Made by a program: the position numbers and the translations under genes. This document shows positions 53,569 through 64,000 of a DNA stretch of 64,000 nt, one piece after another (positions within the stretch are counted from its first letter, which is position 1; the number at the start of each line of letters is the position of its first letter). Location of the stretch: the NCBI GenBank assembly GCA_903772945.1, contig CAICTM010000124.1, positions 1-64,000 of the forward strand. Direction: 5' to 3'. The notes beneath the pieces were generated by a model that worked only from the letters and a program-made list of their open reading frames with translations, searched no databases and was not told the origin of the DNA. Origin of the DNA: Seminavis robusta (taxonomy: Eukaryota; Bacillariophyta; Bacillariophyceae; Naviculales; Naviculaceae).

Positions 53569-55307
53569 GATCCAAACAGCAACCCGCCCTTTCCATGCAG
53601 ACGCCACAGCCTATCCACCTCTATTAATAGTAATGATCAAAGTTGTGAATGAAAATGGAAACGAGAAAAGCATTCCGTTAGAAAGGACAAGAGAATTGGT
53701 TTTGGGTGGTATCAAACCTCCCCCCTGCTGCTCTTTGCACTCTTCCAGACCGTCAGGCCAGCCTAGCTTTCTGGCAAGTCCGTGCAGGGAGATGGCTGCC
53801 ATTTCCAGTGCAGTTACGAATTCGTACCTCCACAGTCGTGCGTCGCAGCAGTGGAAACCTATCAACTAACTGGCAACAACCACACTACTAGCTAGAACTA
53901 CTCCTGACACTTCTACTTGACAACCCCCAACCAATGAATGGTTGATCCGATCTAACTCAAACCACAGGCTCCCACACCACGGTCCTTATTATTCACAGAA
54001 GAGTGGTGGGTGGTGGTGTCGATTGTTATTGTTGCCGTTGTTTATTCGACGAAGTGTTGAATCAAATGAGGCCAGCCCATCACGCAAGCTTAGCCCAACA
54101 AAAAACACATAGTAACTTTTTTTATTGGAGTCCGCATGGGTAATACAATCCTCAGGAATGGAGATAGTGATTAGTATTCTCAACGCCCCATTGCAAAACC
54201 TATGCATATGGGTCAGTTTACCGTGGTTTGTAAACCAATTTATGCAAATGTTGGTTATAAAGACTATAGTACAGCCACCTTTACTTGACCAAATATCATG
54301 TTCTTTCCATGTCCACTGGGATCGGTTGAAACGTCAGCAATAGGATCTTCAGGATTGATTGTTCCAATATACATTGGCATGGATCAACGCTTGTGCCGAT
54401 TTGGCTACCATCATCGGATTTTCAGTACTTAGAGAATTGGCACTTGGGGCATCGCACAGACTGGCAGTGACAAAATACTCACAACAGGGCGCACTGGAGC
54501 GTTGGTGGATTGGATAGCATAGCATGGGAAGCCAACAACAGTCATGTCATGTCATGGAGCCTGAACCTTACTACCGGCTTTTGGTGGTTTAGGGTGGCAG
54601 CCCATGAGCTGTAGTATGTGGTACGGCACGGCACCTGTACCAGTATTCCCTTGCAGACCTTGCTGGCACCCGGCAGCTGTCCTCACGGCCAAACTGAAAA
54701 GAATGGAAGACTTGGTTTTAGCTGGGGTGGTTGTCAGGATTCTGCTTCCTTGACTGGGGCGTTGCCACTACCTATAATGATCTACTAATTAGCTAAGGAT
54801 GCCATCACTTGTTGTCGTTGCTCATTTTGATTGCTTGGACATGGCAAATGGCAAGTGCAGCTAAGCACGATGCATGCATGCTCCCAAATCTTGGTGCCCC
54901 GCTTACTACGGGTAGTACAGTAGCTGATTATGGGCCTCTAGAGTCCGAGTGACTGTCCTCATCCAGATGTTTACTGTAGCTCCACTTCTTCAGTTCAATT
55001 ATACCTTTAAAAAAGTTGCTCTCTTCATGGCGGAGACAGCCTGACCTTGCTTTTTCTTTGAGCGGTTCACCCTAATATTCGATTATTCCAGTAAATGCAT
55101 TTCGAGAAGTTCGAATTGCCTTCGAAAAATCAAATTTAATATCCTTATCCTTACCGTATGAACTCCTGACCACACATCCACGCATCGACCACCCACGATG
55201 ATGTGTTGAGCGTGTTGCTTGACATCAACAACTTTGTCTGCCGGAAAGATACTGATCCATTCAACATACCAAAGTAACTATTACTAAGTAATAGTACAGG
55301 TACCAAG
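53569..55307. other. Long intergenic region
   Basis: 1.7 kb without a credible gene; open frames are short. The right end (55077-55126) has TTCGAA/ATTCGA words within 250 bp of the eIF2B epsilon start. A CTAGCTAG word lies near 53888. Confidence 0.4.
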
Positions 55308-57773
55308 ATGGGTAAGAAAAGCAAATCATCCACAGCAGGATCGTCGTCTGCCGCCGATGACGCCAAGCATGAAGCCCAACTACAAGCCGTGATACTGGCA
55401 GATCCCTTTTCGGACACGTTTCGTCCCACGAGTTTTGACCGATGCGCGCCCATGTTGTGTCCCTTGAACAATGTCATCTTGTTGGACTACACGATGGATT
55501 TTTGCGCCGGTGCTGGCGTGGAAGAATTGTTTGTGGTGTGCGTGGATGAACTGGTCGAGAAGCACGTGAATGCATGGCAGCAAACCAATTCGGCCATGAT
55601 GTCGGTCACCGTGGTCCGAGACCCCAGTTTGACCAATGCCGGTGACGCCTTGCGAGAACTAGATCGAAGAGATCTGGTACAAAGTGATCCCTTTTTGCTG
55701 CTGCGAGGAGATGTCGTGGCTAATGTGGATTTACAGCGTGTCTTGCAGGAACACAAGGAGCGACACAAGCAAGACAGTAGTGCCATTATGACACTCTTGT
55801 TCAAACCAGTCAGTCCCTGGAATGTCACTACACCACCACAACAAGACGACAACAAGGGTGTAACCACCAAACCAAAAGCAACCTACTCCACGCTTCGATC
55901 GAGTACAGAAGATTTGGTGGTGGGACTGGATACATCCACAACCGTGGCAGGGCATGCACCCCGCATCTTTGTCTACGATGATCAACCCTCCCAGAGTGCC
56001 ATCAAGGTACCGTGCTCCTTCCTCACGGCGTGTCCCAATCTAGACTTTCGCTGTGACCTGCTAGATTGTGGCATTGACATTTGTAGTCCCGATGTTCTCG
56101 CTCGGTTCAGTGATGCCTTTGATTACCGAGATATCCGACGAGAGTTTGTGGCCGACTCGGTGGCAGAGGAAGAAGAAGGACTACAACAAAAACTGTATGC
56201 GCACATTCTACAACCGCATGAATATGCTGCTAGAGTTCAAGATTGGAGAACCTATTCCGCCGTCTCGTATGATCTTTTGAGACGATGGTGTTACCCCATT
56301 GTCCCCGACAATTTGCCGTCGGGATACGAGAAACAGTTCCGATATGTACAACAAAGATCCCATGTCTATCGGGAACAAAAACTGGGACGGACGCGGGTAG
56401 GACGATCGTCCGTCATTAAAGGAGGTGGAATGATTGGAAGTCATTGCTTTATTGGCGAAAACTGTGTCATTCAGGGAACCGTCATTGGGAATCATTGCCA
56501 TATTGCCGACAATGTCACATTGACCAACTGTCATGTTTGGGATGGAGTGAGCATTGAACAAGGCGCCACGGCTGTGAATTCCATTCTGGCATACGAGTGC
56601 GTGGTCAAGGCAGGTGCAAAAGTGTCCAAAGGATGTGTCGTTGGAGAAGGATGCATCATTGGTGCCAACATGAAACTTCCTACCTTTAGTCGCATCACGA
56701 CAGTCAGTAAGGATGCAGAAGGGTCGGATGATGACAGTGATGAATTTGACGATTCTGATGAGGACGACGAGGAAGAAGAGGGCACCGCGACAAAAGCCAA
56801 GACAGGATCCAGCGGTGGCGGCGGCGATGGTGGAAAGGACGAGGTGGCAGTGGAAACAGACCACCACATTGTAGGCAAGGACGGTCGTGGCAGACTCTGG
56901 CTGCCATCGGTTGACGACGATGACGACTCGGATGATGACGATGATGAGGGAGACCAATCAGCGCTGCTTGCCAAAATCAACGAGATGAAGAGTCGTTCCA
57001 TTGGGTTTGACCCAACCAACTTGTATAGTGAACGCAAGAAAGAACAAGAAAGTGCACAACAAGACGATGGATACAGTGACAACGAAGCCGATAACGATGC
57101 AACGATGCGTATGGATGAAGTGGTTGATGATGGCGTTGCATTTGGAACCGCCGACACCCAAACTGATGGAGCTTCCGAAACCCCGACGTATGGCCGTCAA
57201 GCAGGCGTGGATGTCGTCCAGGAACTCAAAAATATCTGTCTGGAGTTTGAGCCCGGCAGCCCCATGGAGAATCTGGCTATTGAACTGAACTCTTACAAGT
57301 TTTCGCAGAACGCTACCTACTCGGATTGCGCCATGGGCGCCACTCTCGCTGTGTTGGACCTGATGCAGATCACTCCTGGAATGACTCCTGGTAGACTAGT
57401 GGGCGCGCTCAAGTCTCAATTGGAGGTGTGGGCACCTCTGCTAAAAAGGTTGTGTATTGGGACAGAGGAGGAAAAGGCCATTATTGTGGCGCTGGAAAAC
57501 ACAGCCATTGGTGGTGGTGATATTGGGACCGTGTTGGGTGTTGGACCGTCCTTCCGGTTTGTCCTGCAAACGCTGCACGACGAAGAGGTCATTGGTGAAG
57601 ATCCTGTCTTGACTTGGGCGTCTGAGCGCAGAACAGAGATTGCCAGAGGCGATGATAATGCACGGATACAGCTGTTCCAACAGCAGCCAGTCCAAGATTT
57701 CTTGGAATGGCTAGAAGGAGAATCAGAGGAAGACGACGACGACGAGGATGATGAAGAAGATGAAAGCGAATAG
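55308..57773 (+). CDS. EIF2B5: Translation initiation factor eIF2B, epsilon (catalytic) subunit
   Basis: Single exon, 821 aa. Residues about 23-300 form the nucleotidyltransferase-like domain (QAVILADPFSDTFRP, CPLNNVILLDYTMDFC, LLLRGDVVANVDL). Hexapeptide repeats of a left-handed beta-helix follow (about 365-460: GGMIGSHCFIGENCVI, GTVIGNHCHIADNVTL, NCHVWDGVSIEQGA, GCVVGEGCIIGANM). An acidic spacer (about 470-560) leads to the C-terminal HEAT-like W2 domain (about 640-810), which ends in the typical aromatic/acidic tail DFLEWLEGESEEDDDDED; this domain catalyses GDP/GTP exchange on eIF2. The full decameric complex needs four other subunits encoded elsewhere. Length is in the family range (about 700-820). 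The lack of introns is notable beside its multi-exon neighbours. Confidence 0.95.
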   Translation: MGKKSKSSTAGSSSAADDAKHEAQLQAVILADPFSDTFRPTSFDRCAPMLCPLNNVILLDYTMDFCAGAGVEELFVVCVDELVEKHVNAWQQTNSAMMSVTVVRDPSLTNAGDALRELDRRDLVQSDPFLLLRGDVVANVDLQRVLQEHKERHKQDSSAIMTLLFKPVSPWNVTTPPQQDDNKGVTTKPKATYSTLRSSTEDLVVGLDTSTTVAGHAPRIFVYDDQPSQSAIKVPCSFLTACPNLDFRCDLLDCGIDICSPDVLARFSDAFDYRDIRREFVADSVAEEEEGLQQKLYAHILQPHEYAARVQDWRTYSAVSYDLLRRWCYPIVPDNLPSGYEKQFRYVQQRSHVYREQKLGRTRVGRSSVIKGGGMIGSHCFIGENCVIQGTVIGNHCHIADNVTLTNCHVWDGVSIEQGATAVNSILAYECVVKAGAKVSKGCVVGEGCIIGANMKLPTFSRITTVSKDAEGSDDDSDEFDDSDEDDEEEEGTATKAKTGSSGGGGDGGKDEVAVETDHHIVGKDGRGRLWLPSVDDDDDSDDDDDEGDQSALLAKINEMKSRSIGFDPTNLYSERKKEQESAQQDDGYSDNEADNDATMRMDEVVDDGVAFGTADTQTDGASETPTYGRQAGVDVVQELKNICLEFEPGSPMENLAIELNSYKFSQNATYSDCAMGATLAVLDLMQITPGMTPGRLVGALKSQLEVWAPLLKRLCIGTEEEKAIIVALENTAIGGGDIGTVLGVGPSFRFVLQTLHDEEVIGEDPVLTWASERRTEIARGDDNARIQLFQQQPVQDFLEWLEGESEEDDDDEDDEEDESE

Positions 57774-58097
57774 ACTAATTTGACGCTTCGCTCAATCGTA
57801 GCTATAGAAATGGTTTCTCTAGAATAGCAGACAACCCAACAACGCCCGGCAGGCCTCGAGTCTAAGTTCATGCACACGGTAGATGTAGTAGTCTAGTTTA
57901 GAGGTTAGTGTATTGAGCCTTCAGTTGGGACAAAGGCTGATGTAGCAAGCAAGAAGATACCGTCAATGAAACGTCAAGTCAAGTAAAAGCACACTTCCAA
58001 AGGGATGCATTCATAAATAATGATGTGGATGGTGAAACCATGGATATGAAACCGCGGAAATCTTCTGTGTGGATTGTTTATGAAAAGTATCAATAAT
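57774..58097. other. Intergenic between convergent genes
   Basis: Short 3' flanks only; no RNA gene, repeat or frame of interest. Confidence 0.4.
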
Positions 58098-58565
58098 CTA
58101 GCATTCAGAGGGAATGCCGAGCTGAAGGCGGCGTTTCTCATGAGGTGTGGGTGTGTTATCTTCTTCAATGTCCTCATCATCGTCCATCATGAATAGCTCT
58201 ACATCCTCGGACGACATGAGATCCATGCCAGATTGGAGACAATCCACCAGCACGTCCACATCCAATTCCTCGTCTCCACTGGTTCTCATCCCTTCCAGAA
58301 CATCACCAAAGGAATCAGTAATCATATCCATGTAGGCGGCTCGAAAATCGTTGTCGTCAGGGCGGTCGATTTCTTCCACGTTGGCCGGTTGCTTTGCTTC
58401 TTGCTGAGCAGTCAGAATGTTTTCTCGAGCTCGATCCAGCTTCTCTAACATTTCTTGAGGATCCTTCCAAGGATTGGTTGGGGAATGATCATGGGGATCG
58501 CGTTCACTGAAAGAACGAACAAGCTCCATGGCTTTGGAGATAGCCCGATCGACCCTGTCAACCAT
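58098..58565 (-). CDS. Small acidic protein with Rsa3-like C-terminal segment
   Basis: Single exon, 155 aa, start ATG 58563-58565 (an upstream TTG is not used). The N-terminal half is helical and charged. Residues about 75-130 (FRAAYMDMITDSFGDVLEGMR, then LVDCLQSGMDLMSSEDVELF) resemble the C-terminal domain of the yeast ribosome-assembly factor Rsa3: an aromatic-Tyr-Met start, a T-x2-F-x-D-x-L core and an LxxxLQxG(x)3-S-x-E end. This is pattern recognition by eye, not a search. The tail is acidic then basic. If the match holds, the protein acts in nucleolar 60S assembly; otherwise its function is unknown. Confidence 0.65.
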   Translation of the reverse strand: MVDRVDRAISKAMELVRSFSERDPHDHSPTNPWKDPQEMLEKLDRARENILTAQQEAKQPANVEEIDRPDDNDFRAAYMDMITDSFGDVLEGMRTSGDEELDVDVLVDCLQSGMDLMSSEDVELFMMDDDEDIEEDNTPTPHEKRRLQLGIPSEC

Positions 58566-60166
58566 TGTCAATTTGCTCTAAAACTAGATGATAGTAATAG
58601 TAGTAGCACTCTAGATTTGGAGATGAAGCTTCTTTTTGTGGTCAATAAAGGCAAACGAGCTGATGTTGATGTTCTCTGCCAATAGCACAAGGACCTCTTC
58701 TTCTTTCCCACAGCGAAGCACAGGAACCTTTTGTGACAGTGTGGTACTAATAGAATTCTATTTGTTGTGTCGTGTCATTGCCCTTACTCTACTAGCTAGT
58801 AGCTAGTAGCTAGTACATCGTACTTTCAGACTTTCTCCGTCGGGCTTTCTCCCTCGGATCTTTCTGGAATTCTCAAAAATTCAATGGTTGCAAAAGCACC
58901 ACGAAATTACTGAGGTTCGGGCCAAAGAGCCAGTGAGTGGTGGTGGGAAACCTTTTTTTATAACAAACCGTCCCCCCAAAGGTTCACGGGTGCGTTGGTG
59001 CTTGGCGCTTTTTTTTGGAAAGCAAGTGTAGTCTACAAGCTGCTTTGTTACAATTCTCAAGAGTAGACTAGGTGGTACTGTAGAGTCTACTTCAGTTTTT
59101 TTGATTTTGGTGGCACAGTGCAGTTGTACAAAAGCAAGCCTGGTAGCAGCCAAGCAAACCAAGCAAACCAAGCAAACTATTATACCGGTAGAGCAGCTAC
59201 GCCAGGATGAGACCTTACCATTGGCTCCCTTGCCATAGTAATCGCGCAGCCCAGGTCTTGCTGTACCATGGAGCGATGTTCTGAAATCCTTCAAGCAACC
59301 TGGGGTTCAGGTGTACCTAGCTAGCTAGAGGAAGAGCAAAAAGCACCAAGGTTTGGTTTCAACGATGGATGGGCTTGGATGCAATATCTCTGGTAGTAGC
59401 CAGCATCTTCCGAATATTTGGAGTGGGCCAGCATGTTTCGAAACAGAGGGACTGTGGAACCATTGCAGTGCATTGCGTGTTCAACGAGTGGGATGAGGTG
59501 CTTCTTGCTCTGCATCTTCCAAAAGCAGGGGAAGGAGATTCACAAACAGGCTTGTCCCATTCTGTGGATACTATGCTACCAGCTGGCCAGCACAGCGCCA
59601 GAGATCTAACTGGCAGACTAGTAGCTAGACAGTTTAGGTGGTTGCGAATGCCAATATCTAACGTTGCGAATCCCAATCTGGCACCCATGGACTGAGAAGC
59701 TGCCTGAGATACCCGCGATGAAAAATGATGAATCTTCAAGTCTTAAGTATACCGTTCGGTAGCTACACTAACTAGCTAGGAAAGTAAAACTTTGGTGATT
59801 GGAGGGAATTTCTCATCTATAGGATTGTTTCTATAGTAGTAGACTGTTCGGCCCAGAAGGCCAAGCATATAAGCACAGCCCGAATCGGACCAATGCAGAT
59901 TGCGTTCAGGGCGACAGGTTCACTTGGATATCCTGATTACTGTAGCCATTGTGATGTGTCAAGCATGACATGACAGGCAGATAGATAAAAAGCTGGCTCT
60001 AGCTGGCTACACCAAGCTGGAATCAACACGTGGAAGGGGATGATTGTAGAAGCACGTACAAGGGTGTGTAGGTAGGTAGGCAGGTCATCAAGTCGAGAGG
60101 AGAAGGTAAGCAAGTTGAAGTAGTAGGTAGAGGTAGAGAGAGATAGACGTCGAAAGTGTGCTGAGT
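58566..60166. other. Intergenic
   Basis: No gene supported; frames at 59359-59739 (minus) and 59369-59695 (plus) are mirror shadows of each other without known motifs. Contains CTAGCTAGTAGCTAGTAGCTAG near 58793-58814 and a 9-bp tandem repeat at 59151. Confidence 0.35.
59151..59177 (+). repeat. (CAAGCAAAC)3 tandem repeat
   Basis: Three perfect 9-bp units in non-coding DNA. Confidence 0.9.
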
Positions 60167-60928
60167 TCAGGCTGCAGCAGGGCTCGCAGACCACAGCTCC
60201 AACTCAGATGCCCCACTGAGGATCTTGATATCTTCCAAGACAGCAAGTCTTCTGGAAGATATTATCTTACACTCTTTCGGCTTGTTGGGTGCACAGCTAT
60301 CGTCCTCATCATCATCATCATCTTCCAAGACAGGGCAAGATGGGTTGGAAGATTGGGAAGGTGTTTCTACAGTGCGCTCTCGCACATCGTGATGATCTTG
60401 GATCCCCTGAAGCAACGCCATACCCAAACATCTGGAGGAAACAAGACGGTACGCAGCTGCGATTTGTTCAGGATCTTCTCGTCCTTCTCTCCACAGCCTT
60501 TGCTGTGTCTGTAGGACAGCAGCGTATGCCTTGAGCCTCTGCTGACTGCGCTTCAAGGATCCCTCGGAGGTTCGGCACTCCAATCCACGCTTGGTGAATG
60601 TATCGGATTCCACCGACAGATCGTTGCGTTGTTGCTCCATGAGAAAAATGTCCCGTTGGATTTGGAATCTCATCTCACGAAACTCCTCTGGACGGTACCA
60701 TGCGGCCTTGATGTCATCTTCCGAAAAGTCCTTTACATGAAGAACTTCAAATACTTCATCTTCTTGTGCAAAGCGGACCCTGGTGCTTCGGGTGTTGGTG
60801 GGTGTCAAAGAGGTAGTGGAGGTAACGGATGATTCACTGCTACTAATAGAAGATACGCTGGATTCGCACTGATCAAAAGGGCTAGAGTCATCGTCACTCC
60901 AATCGACACAGGAAAAATCAAACGACAT
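60167..60928 (-). CDS. Unrecognised acidic/Ser-rich protein with conserved-looking core
   Basis: Single exon, 253 aa, start ATG 60926-60928. After an acidic Ser/Thr-rich N-terminus (about 45 residues) comes RVRFAQEDEVFEVLHVKDFSEDDIKAAWYRPEEFREMR (two phrases, about 50-88). This VxF...D(F/Y)SxEDIxxxWY-x-PEE pattern is one I associate with many diatom proteins of unknown function. A helical region follows (about 88-185), including CLGMALLQGIQDHHDVRERTVE and a Gln/Arg-rich helix, then an Asp run (DDDDDEDD). No catalytic or membrane feature is seen. The frame is well supported by composition; function cannot be given. Confidence 0.78.
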   Translation of the reverse strand: MSFDFSCVDWSDDDSSPFDQCESSVSSISSSESSVTSTTSLTPTNTRSTRVRFAQEDEVFEVLHVKDFSEDDIKAAWYRPEEFREMRFQIQRDIFLMEQQRNDLSVESDTFTKRGLECRTSEGSLKRSQQRLKAYAAVLQTQQRLWREGREDPEQIAAAYRLVSSRCLGMALLQGIQDHHDVRERTVETPSQSSNPSCPVLEDDDDDEDDSCAPNKPKECKIISSRRLAVLEDIKILSGASELELWSASPAAA

Positions 60929-61882
60929 GGTTGCTCTGGGATAGTATAGGTTGATAAAGAGTATGCTTTTGTGTCCAAGAGTCTTGAAAGTTTATGGATA
61001 TCTGATGAAAGGGATGGTTGGCTCCAAAAAGATAACAAAACAAAAAGTAACTGATCTTGTAGAGCTTCTTGTAGTAATAGTGGTGGCGGTATTAGGCTTC
61101 TCGGCTTCCCACAGCATCGTACCAACCAAGCAAAAGCTGCGATCTTGGCTCTTTTGTGACCCAATGTTCTCTCCGACGAAGCCTGTGCCGCTGAGATATC
61201 TTCCTTCTAAGTGATCTTTCGTGCTAAGATGTCAAGGATTTAGGATCCACGAGGCAGGATCCTGTGCTGTGTTGCTAAGAAAGGTCCTACAGTATTTCTA
61301 CGAGAAAATTAGTATACCAGAGTCATATGACCTGGATGACTCAGTCTCCGTGACATCGCAACAACCCAACAAACCAAGCAAGGAAGAGGAAGTCAAAGGA
61401 AGCAAGCTGTCCCGGAGTATCTTTTATCTTTTTTCGGGACAAGACGAGCCAGCAGCCACTCGTTGGCATGGCCAAAAACCAAGAGCGGAAGCATGTACCG
61501 TTTTTTGAACCAAGACGTCGCCAGTAGCGAAAGATGGATGACTACGACCAGCGGCGCGGTGCAAGCTAGCAAGGGCAGGGTCTTTGTTGGAACAGTACCG
61601 GTGGCGCGATGCGATAGCCCGCAAATCTTGCCTTGATAGTCTAGTTCCCACCACGAGTAGCAAACAGCAAAATACTTGTCGAGTTAGCAGCAAGGTCATC
61701 AAGAGGCATTTCTAGCCACTGTTGCGCCAGAAGCTAAACAGTTAGGTCATCCACTGTTTAGACTTGCTTCACAACGCACTTGTATGGATACCGGTAGCTT
61801 CCCCGCCGTCCTCTTGTTGCCCACATGGTACCGTACGCAGGCAACACAATTAATTTACTACATCATGATGGGCTGAACTAGA

Positions 61883-61900
61883 CCACTAGCTAGCTAGTGG
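61883..61900. repeat. 18-bp perfect palindrome CCACTAGCTAGCTAGTGG
   Basis: Perfect dyad symmetry extending the CTAGCTAG core, in non-coding DNA. Confidence 0.9.
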
Positions 61901-63667
61901 CGAGATTGGCTTTGTTGGCTGAGCGGACATGCGGCTCCACGTCCGCTCCCCATCTAGCACCTGCCAGATTAGTACCATAGTAGACCGACCAAGTGAGCCC
62001 TTGCTGGGTTCTGAAAAGTAGGACTAACAAGTAGATAGTACAGTACCATGTACCATACTCCTGTTCGAAGTGGCTGTTGCTGCTATGTGTTGCCCAGCTC
62101 TCGTCCAACAACACTGGTACGAATGTTAAAATTAATAACGCCTGCAGCTACAAAGCATTCTACAAGCAAACAAGGCAATGAACCTCTTTGCTGTGCAGTA
62201 CTGGGCAAGTATTTCTGGGTTGCCTAGCTATCTAGACTAGCCAATTGGTACGGTGTAGACTGTTGGCATGCAGAAACGGTGAATGTTATTAGGTTCATTG
62301 GGTTGCTGTGGCCAAGGTTGCTTGCTAAGATTCTGGTCGGTGCCTGGTTTGGCCTGGGACTTGGTCGGTTGTAGAGTGCCGCAGTTGGCCTGATAGGCAG
62401 CTGCGAATTGAACCGGACCGCTTCTCCCTGCCCACTTGCTGGCTGAAACAGCTCTCACTCAGATTGAGACCATTCGCTCTGGGAACGAGATGAACGTTGA
62501 ACATATGTACTAGTTAGTCTAGCTATTAATAGAGTACGGAGGAGTCAGTCAGAGCCTGGGGTGGGCCAGTTCTCTGAACGAAGCTGATCTCGCAGTCACA
62601 GTCCGTGGTCGCTACAGCCAACCATCTAGTAGAGCGATCTACCGCCCTCTTGCATCACATCCTACAGGTACTAGATAGCTAGGCGAGAAGCTCTGACTCT
62701 GACTACTAGTTGGGTGGTGGCACTGAGCTACTAGCTAGCTAGTTAGGAAGAACTGCACTTTTGCAAGTCCCAAACAAACCAGCCAGTTTCCTACTAAGGA
62801 GAAGAAGGTATTGCATTTGGTGGCAATAGCCTGAGTATGTGTGGTCTAAGTAGTAGGTGAAGCTTTGGTTGCCTAGTTAACATTGGTCTTAGTACTCTAG
62901 AGACTGGGGTTCAACAGAGTACTAGTAGTTACGGTACCTTGGATCCAAGTTTCTCTTTTGGCATACTGTAGTCTGTAGTCTAGTCTTTGTCATGCGCAAC
63001 CAACCAAGCATCGCTCCCGGAACAAATAGGTCACAATTTTTTGTGTTGCTTGCAGTGGGCAAGCATTAATTTTGTGCTGCTTTGCAAGTTGGTACTTTTA
63101 GAGGGTACCGGTACACTGTTGGCAAGGGTGATTGATGGCGGGTGATGGGCAATGTGGCTTGGGGCAATTCGAGTGGAATCAGGACATGTAAATTGATGGC
63201 CCTATTGATGGCATGTAGATTGATGGCAAGTGGGACCTAGCTATGGCATCTGAAGCCTGCACCAGTATTTCTGGCTGGGATTCCCATTCTCTGTTCTTTC
63301 TGTAGGATTTTGTTTTGGTAATGCCATTGCTCATTGCTCTACAACTATTGTTTGTTCTAAAAATATCATTGAGCATTGCTTTGGCCCAACAGCAAATGGG
63401 TATCCCATTTATCATTCGGAAATCCGAAGCTCTAGTGGTAGAATCGCAATCCCCATTCGTTCCAAACAACAATGAAACTCTCGCTGCCATCGCTGACACT
63501 GGCTTGTAGGAAAGAGGGCGAATTGCCCTTCTGGAATATTGCAGGAAGCCAAAGATGAACTTGAAATTCGGGGTACCAGCTAGTAATGCGGAGCCCAACC
63601 ATATCTCCGATACCCCTCTACGTTCCCTCAAATCTAAAAGTTCACTACGTTTTGAGACGCCTTGACC

Positions 63668-63681
63668 GGTACGTACGTACC
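63668..63681. repeat. 14-bp palindrome GGTACGTACGTACC
   Basis: Perfect palindrome immediately right of an ACCGGT word, in non-coding DNA. Confidence 0.85.
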
Positions 63682-64000
63682 AGGTACCACTTCTGCTGTC
63701 AAAAGATCCCCAAGTTCTTGCTCGCTTGATACTGACAATGGCTGATGGTGATCTACCGTAACGTCTTTTGTGGCAAGCAAAAGGCGCGAGATTTGCTTGT
63801 CTGTATTTCTCGATCTCCTAGCTAGCTAGCTTTTAGATTGTGTTGTTCATGAGAATGTTATATTTGAAATTAATAAAATTACAGAGAATTTCCGGTTTGG
63901 TTTTAGTTAGGCATCTGGGAAGAGGAGACGGATTGAACGCCATCGTTGTGCCCCACAGCACCGGCACAGTTTCGTGACGGATAACGCAATGAACGAATAC

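Larger units (their letters stand above)
60929..64000. other. Gene-poor right end of window
   Basis: 3 kb without a gene I can support. The longest frames are 61221-61508 (plus, 95 aa) and 63179-63631 (minus, 150 aa), neither with a recognisable domain; the latter overlaps a plus-strand frame (63315-63509). The region is dense in CTAGCTAG, ACTAGT and TACCGGTA words. Confidence 0.4.

Noticed and set aside
59359-59739. 126-aa minus-strand and 108-aa plus-strand overlapping frames
   Set aside because: Mutual shadows with no known motif, in DNA rich in simple palindromic words.
60158-60514. 118-aa plus-strand frame under the 253-aa acidic protein
   Set aside because: Lies antisense to a better-supported coding frame and has no domain.
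1-64000. CRISPR array, prokaryotic operon or phage module
   Set aside because: No regularly spaced direct repeats, no Shine-Dalgarno pattern, and genes contain spliceosomal introns.

Overview
This is a nuclear window from a photosynthetic stramenopile, almost certainly a diatom and perhaps a raphid pennate. The evidence is direct: a fucoxanthin-chlorophyll a/c antenna protein with an 'AAAFAP' bipartite plastid presequence, other proteins whose signal peptide is followed by Phe at the cleavage site, two heat-shock-factor genes (a family expanded in diatoms), a diatom-style leucine-rich-repeat protein, copia-type retroelement debris, and short GT-AG introns (about 60-260 bp). I found no tRNA, rRNA, CRISPR or prokaryotic operon structure. 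Species cannot be fixed from the sequence alone.

Layout. 0-10 kb: a decayed copia-like gag (minus strand), an RsuA/RluB-type pseudouridine synthase, then two heat shock factors in head-to-head orientation separated by a 3.2 kb gene-poor gap. 10-20 kb: a perfect 119-bp tandem duplication, an unrecognised type II membrane protein, an FNR-like plastid flavoprotein whose reading frame is broken at a 7-bp tandem repeat, an UNC93-like MFS protein, and the antenna protein. 20-30 kb: a monothiol glutaredoxin of the PICOT type (divergent from the antenna gene), a zinc-ribbon/polyQ protein, a eukaryotic LarE-like sulfur transferase, a large TPR protein, and two unrecognised small or basic proteins. 30-37 kb: an LRR protein divergent from a membrane-anchored GMC oxidoreductase, and a Tic22-like plastid protein. 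37-50 kb: a seven-exon BIG/Sec7-type Arf-GEF divergent from a six-exon CHD-type chromatin remodeller. 50-61 kb: a low-complexity protein with a short Cys/His motif, eIF2B epsilon, a small acidic protein with an Rsa3-like tail, and an unrecognised acidic/Ser-rich protein. 61-64 kb: no credible gene.

The genes do not form one pathway. They are ordinary dispersed eukaryotic genes, often in divergent or convergent pairs. Exon structures were built by hand from splice signals and reading-frame continuity, and every multi-exon model given closes in frame (except the 14.9 kb gene, whose frame is broken).

The less expected content is non-coding. Intergenic DNA is saturated with a few palindromic words (CTAGCTAG, TACCGGTA/GGTACC, ACTAGT), some extended to perfect 18-24 bp palindromes. 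A 310-bp AT-rich island at 37.0-37.35 kb carries four separate inverted repeats. AT-rich clusters of ATTCGA/TTCGAA sit upstream of three plus-strand genes, all in divergent intergenic regions. Among proteins, the LarE homologue is the most unusual enzyme.
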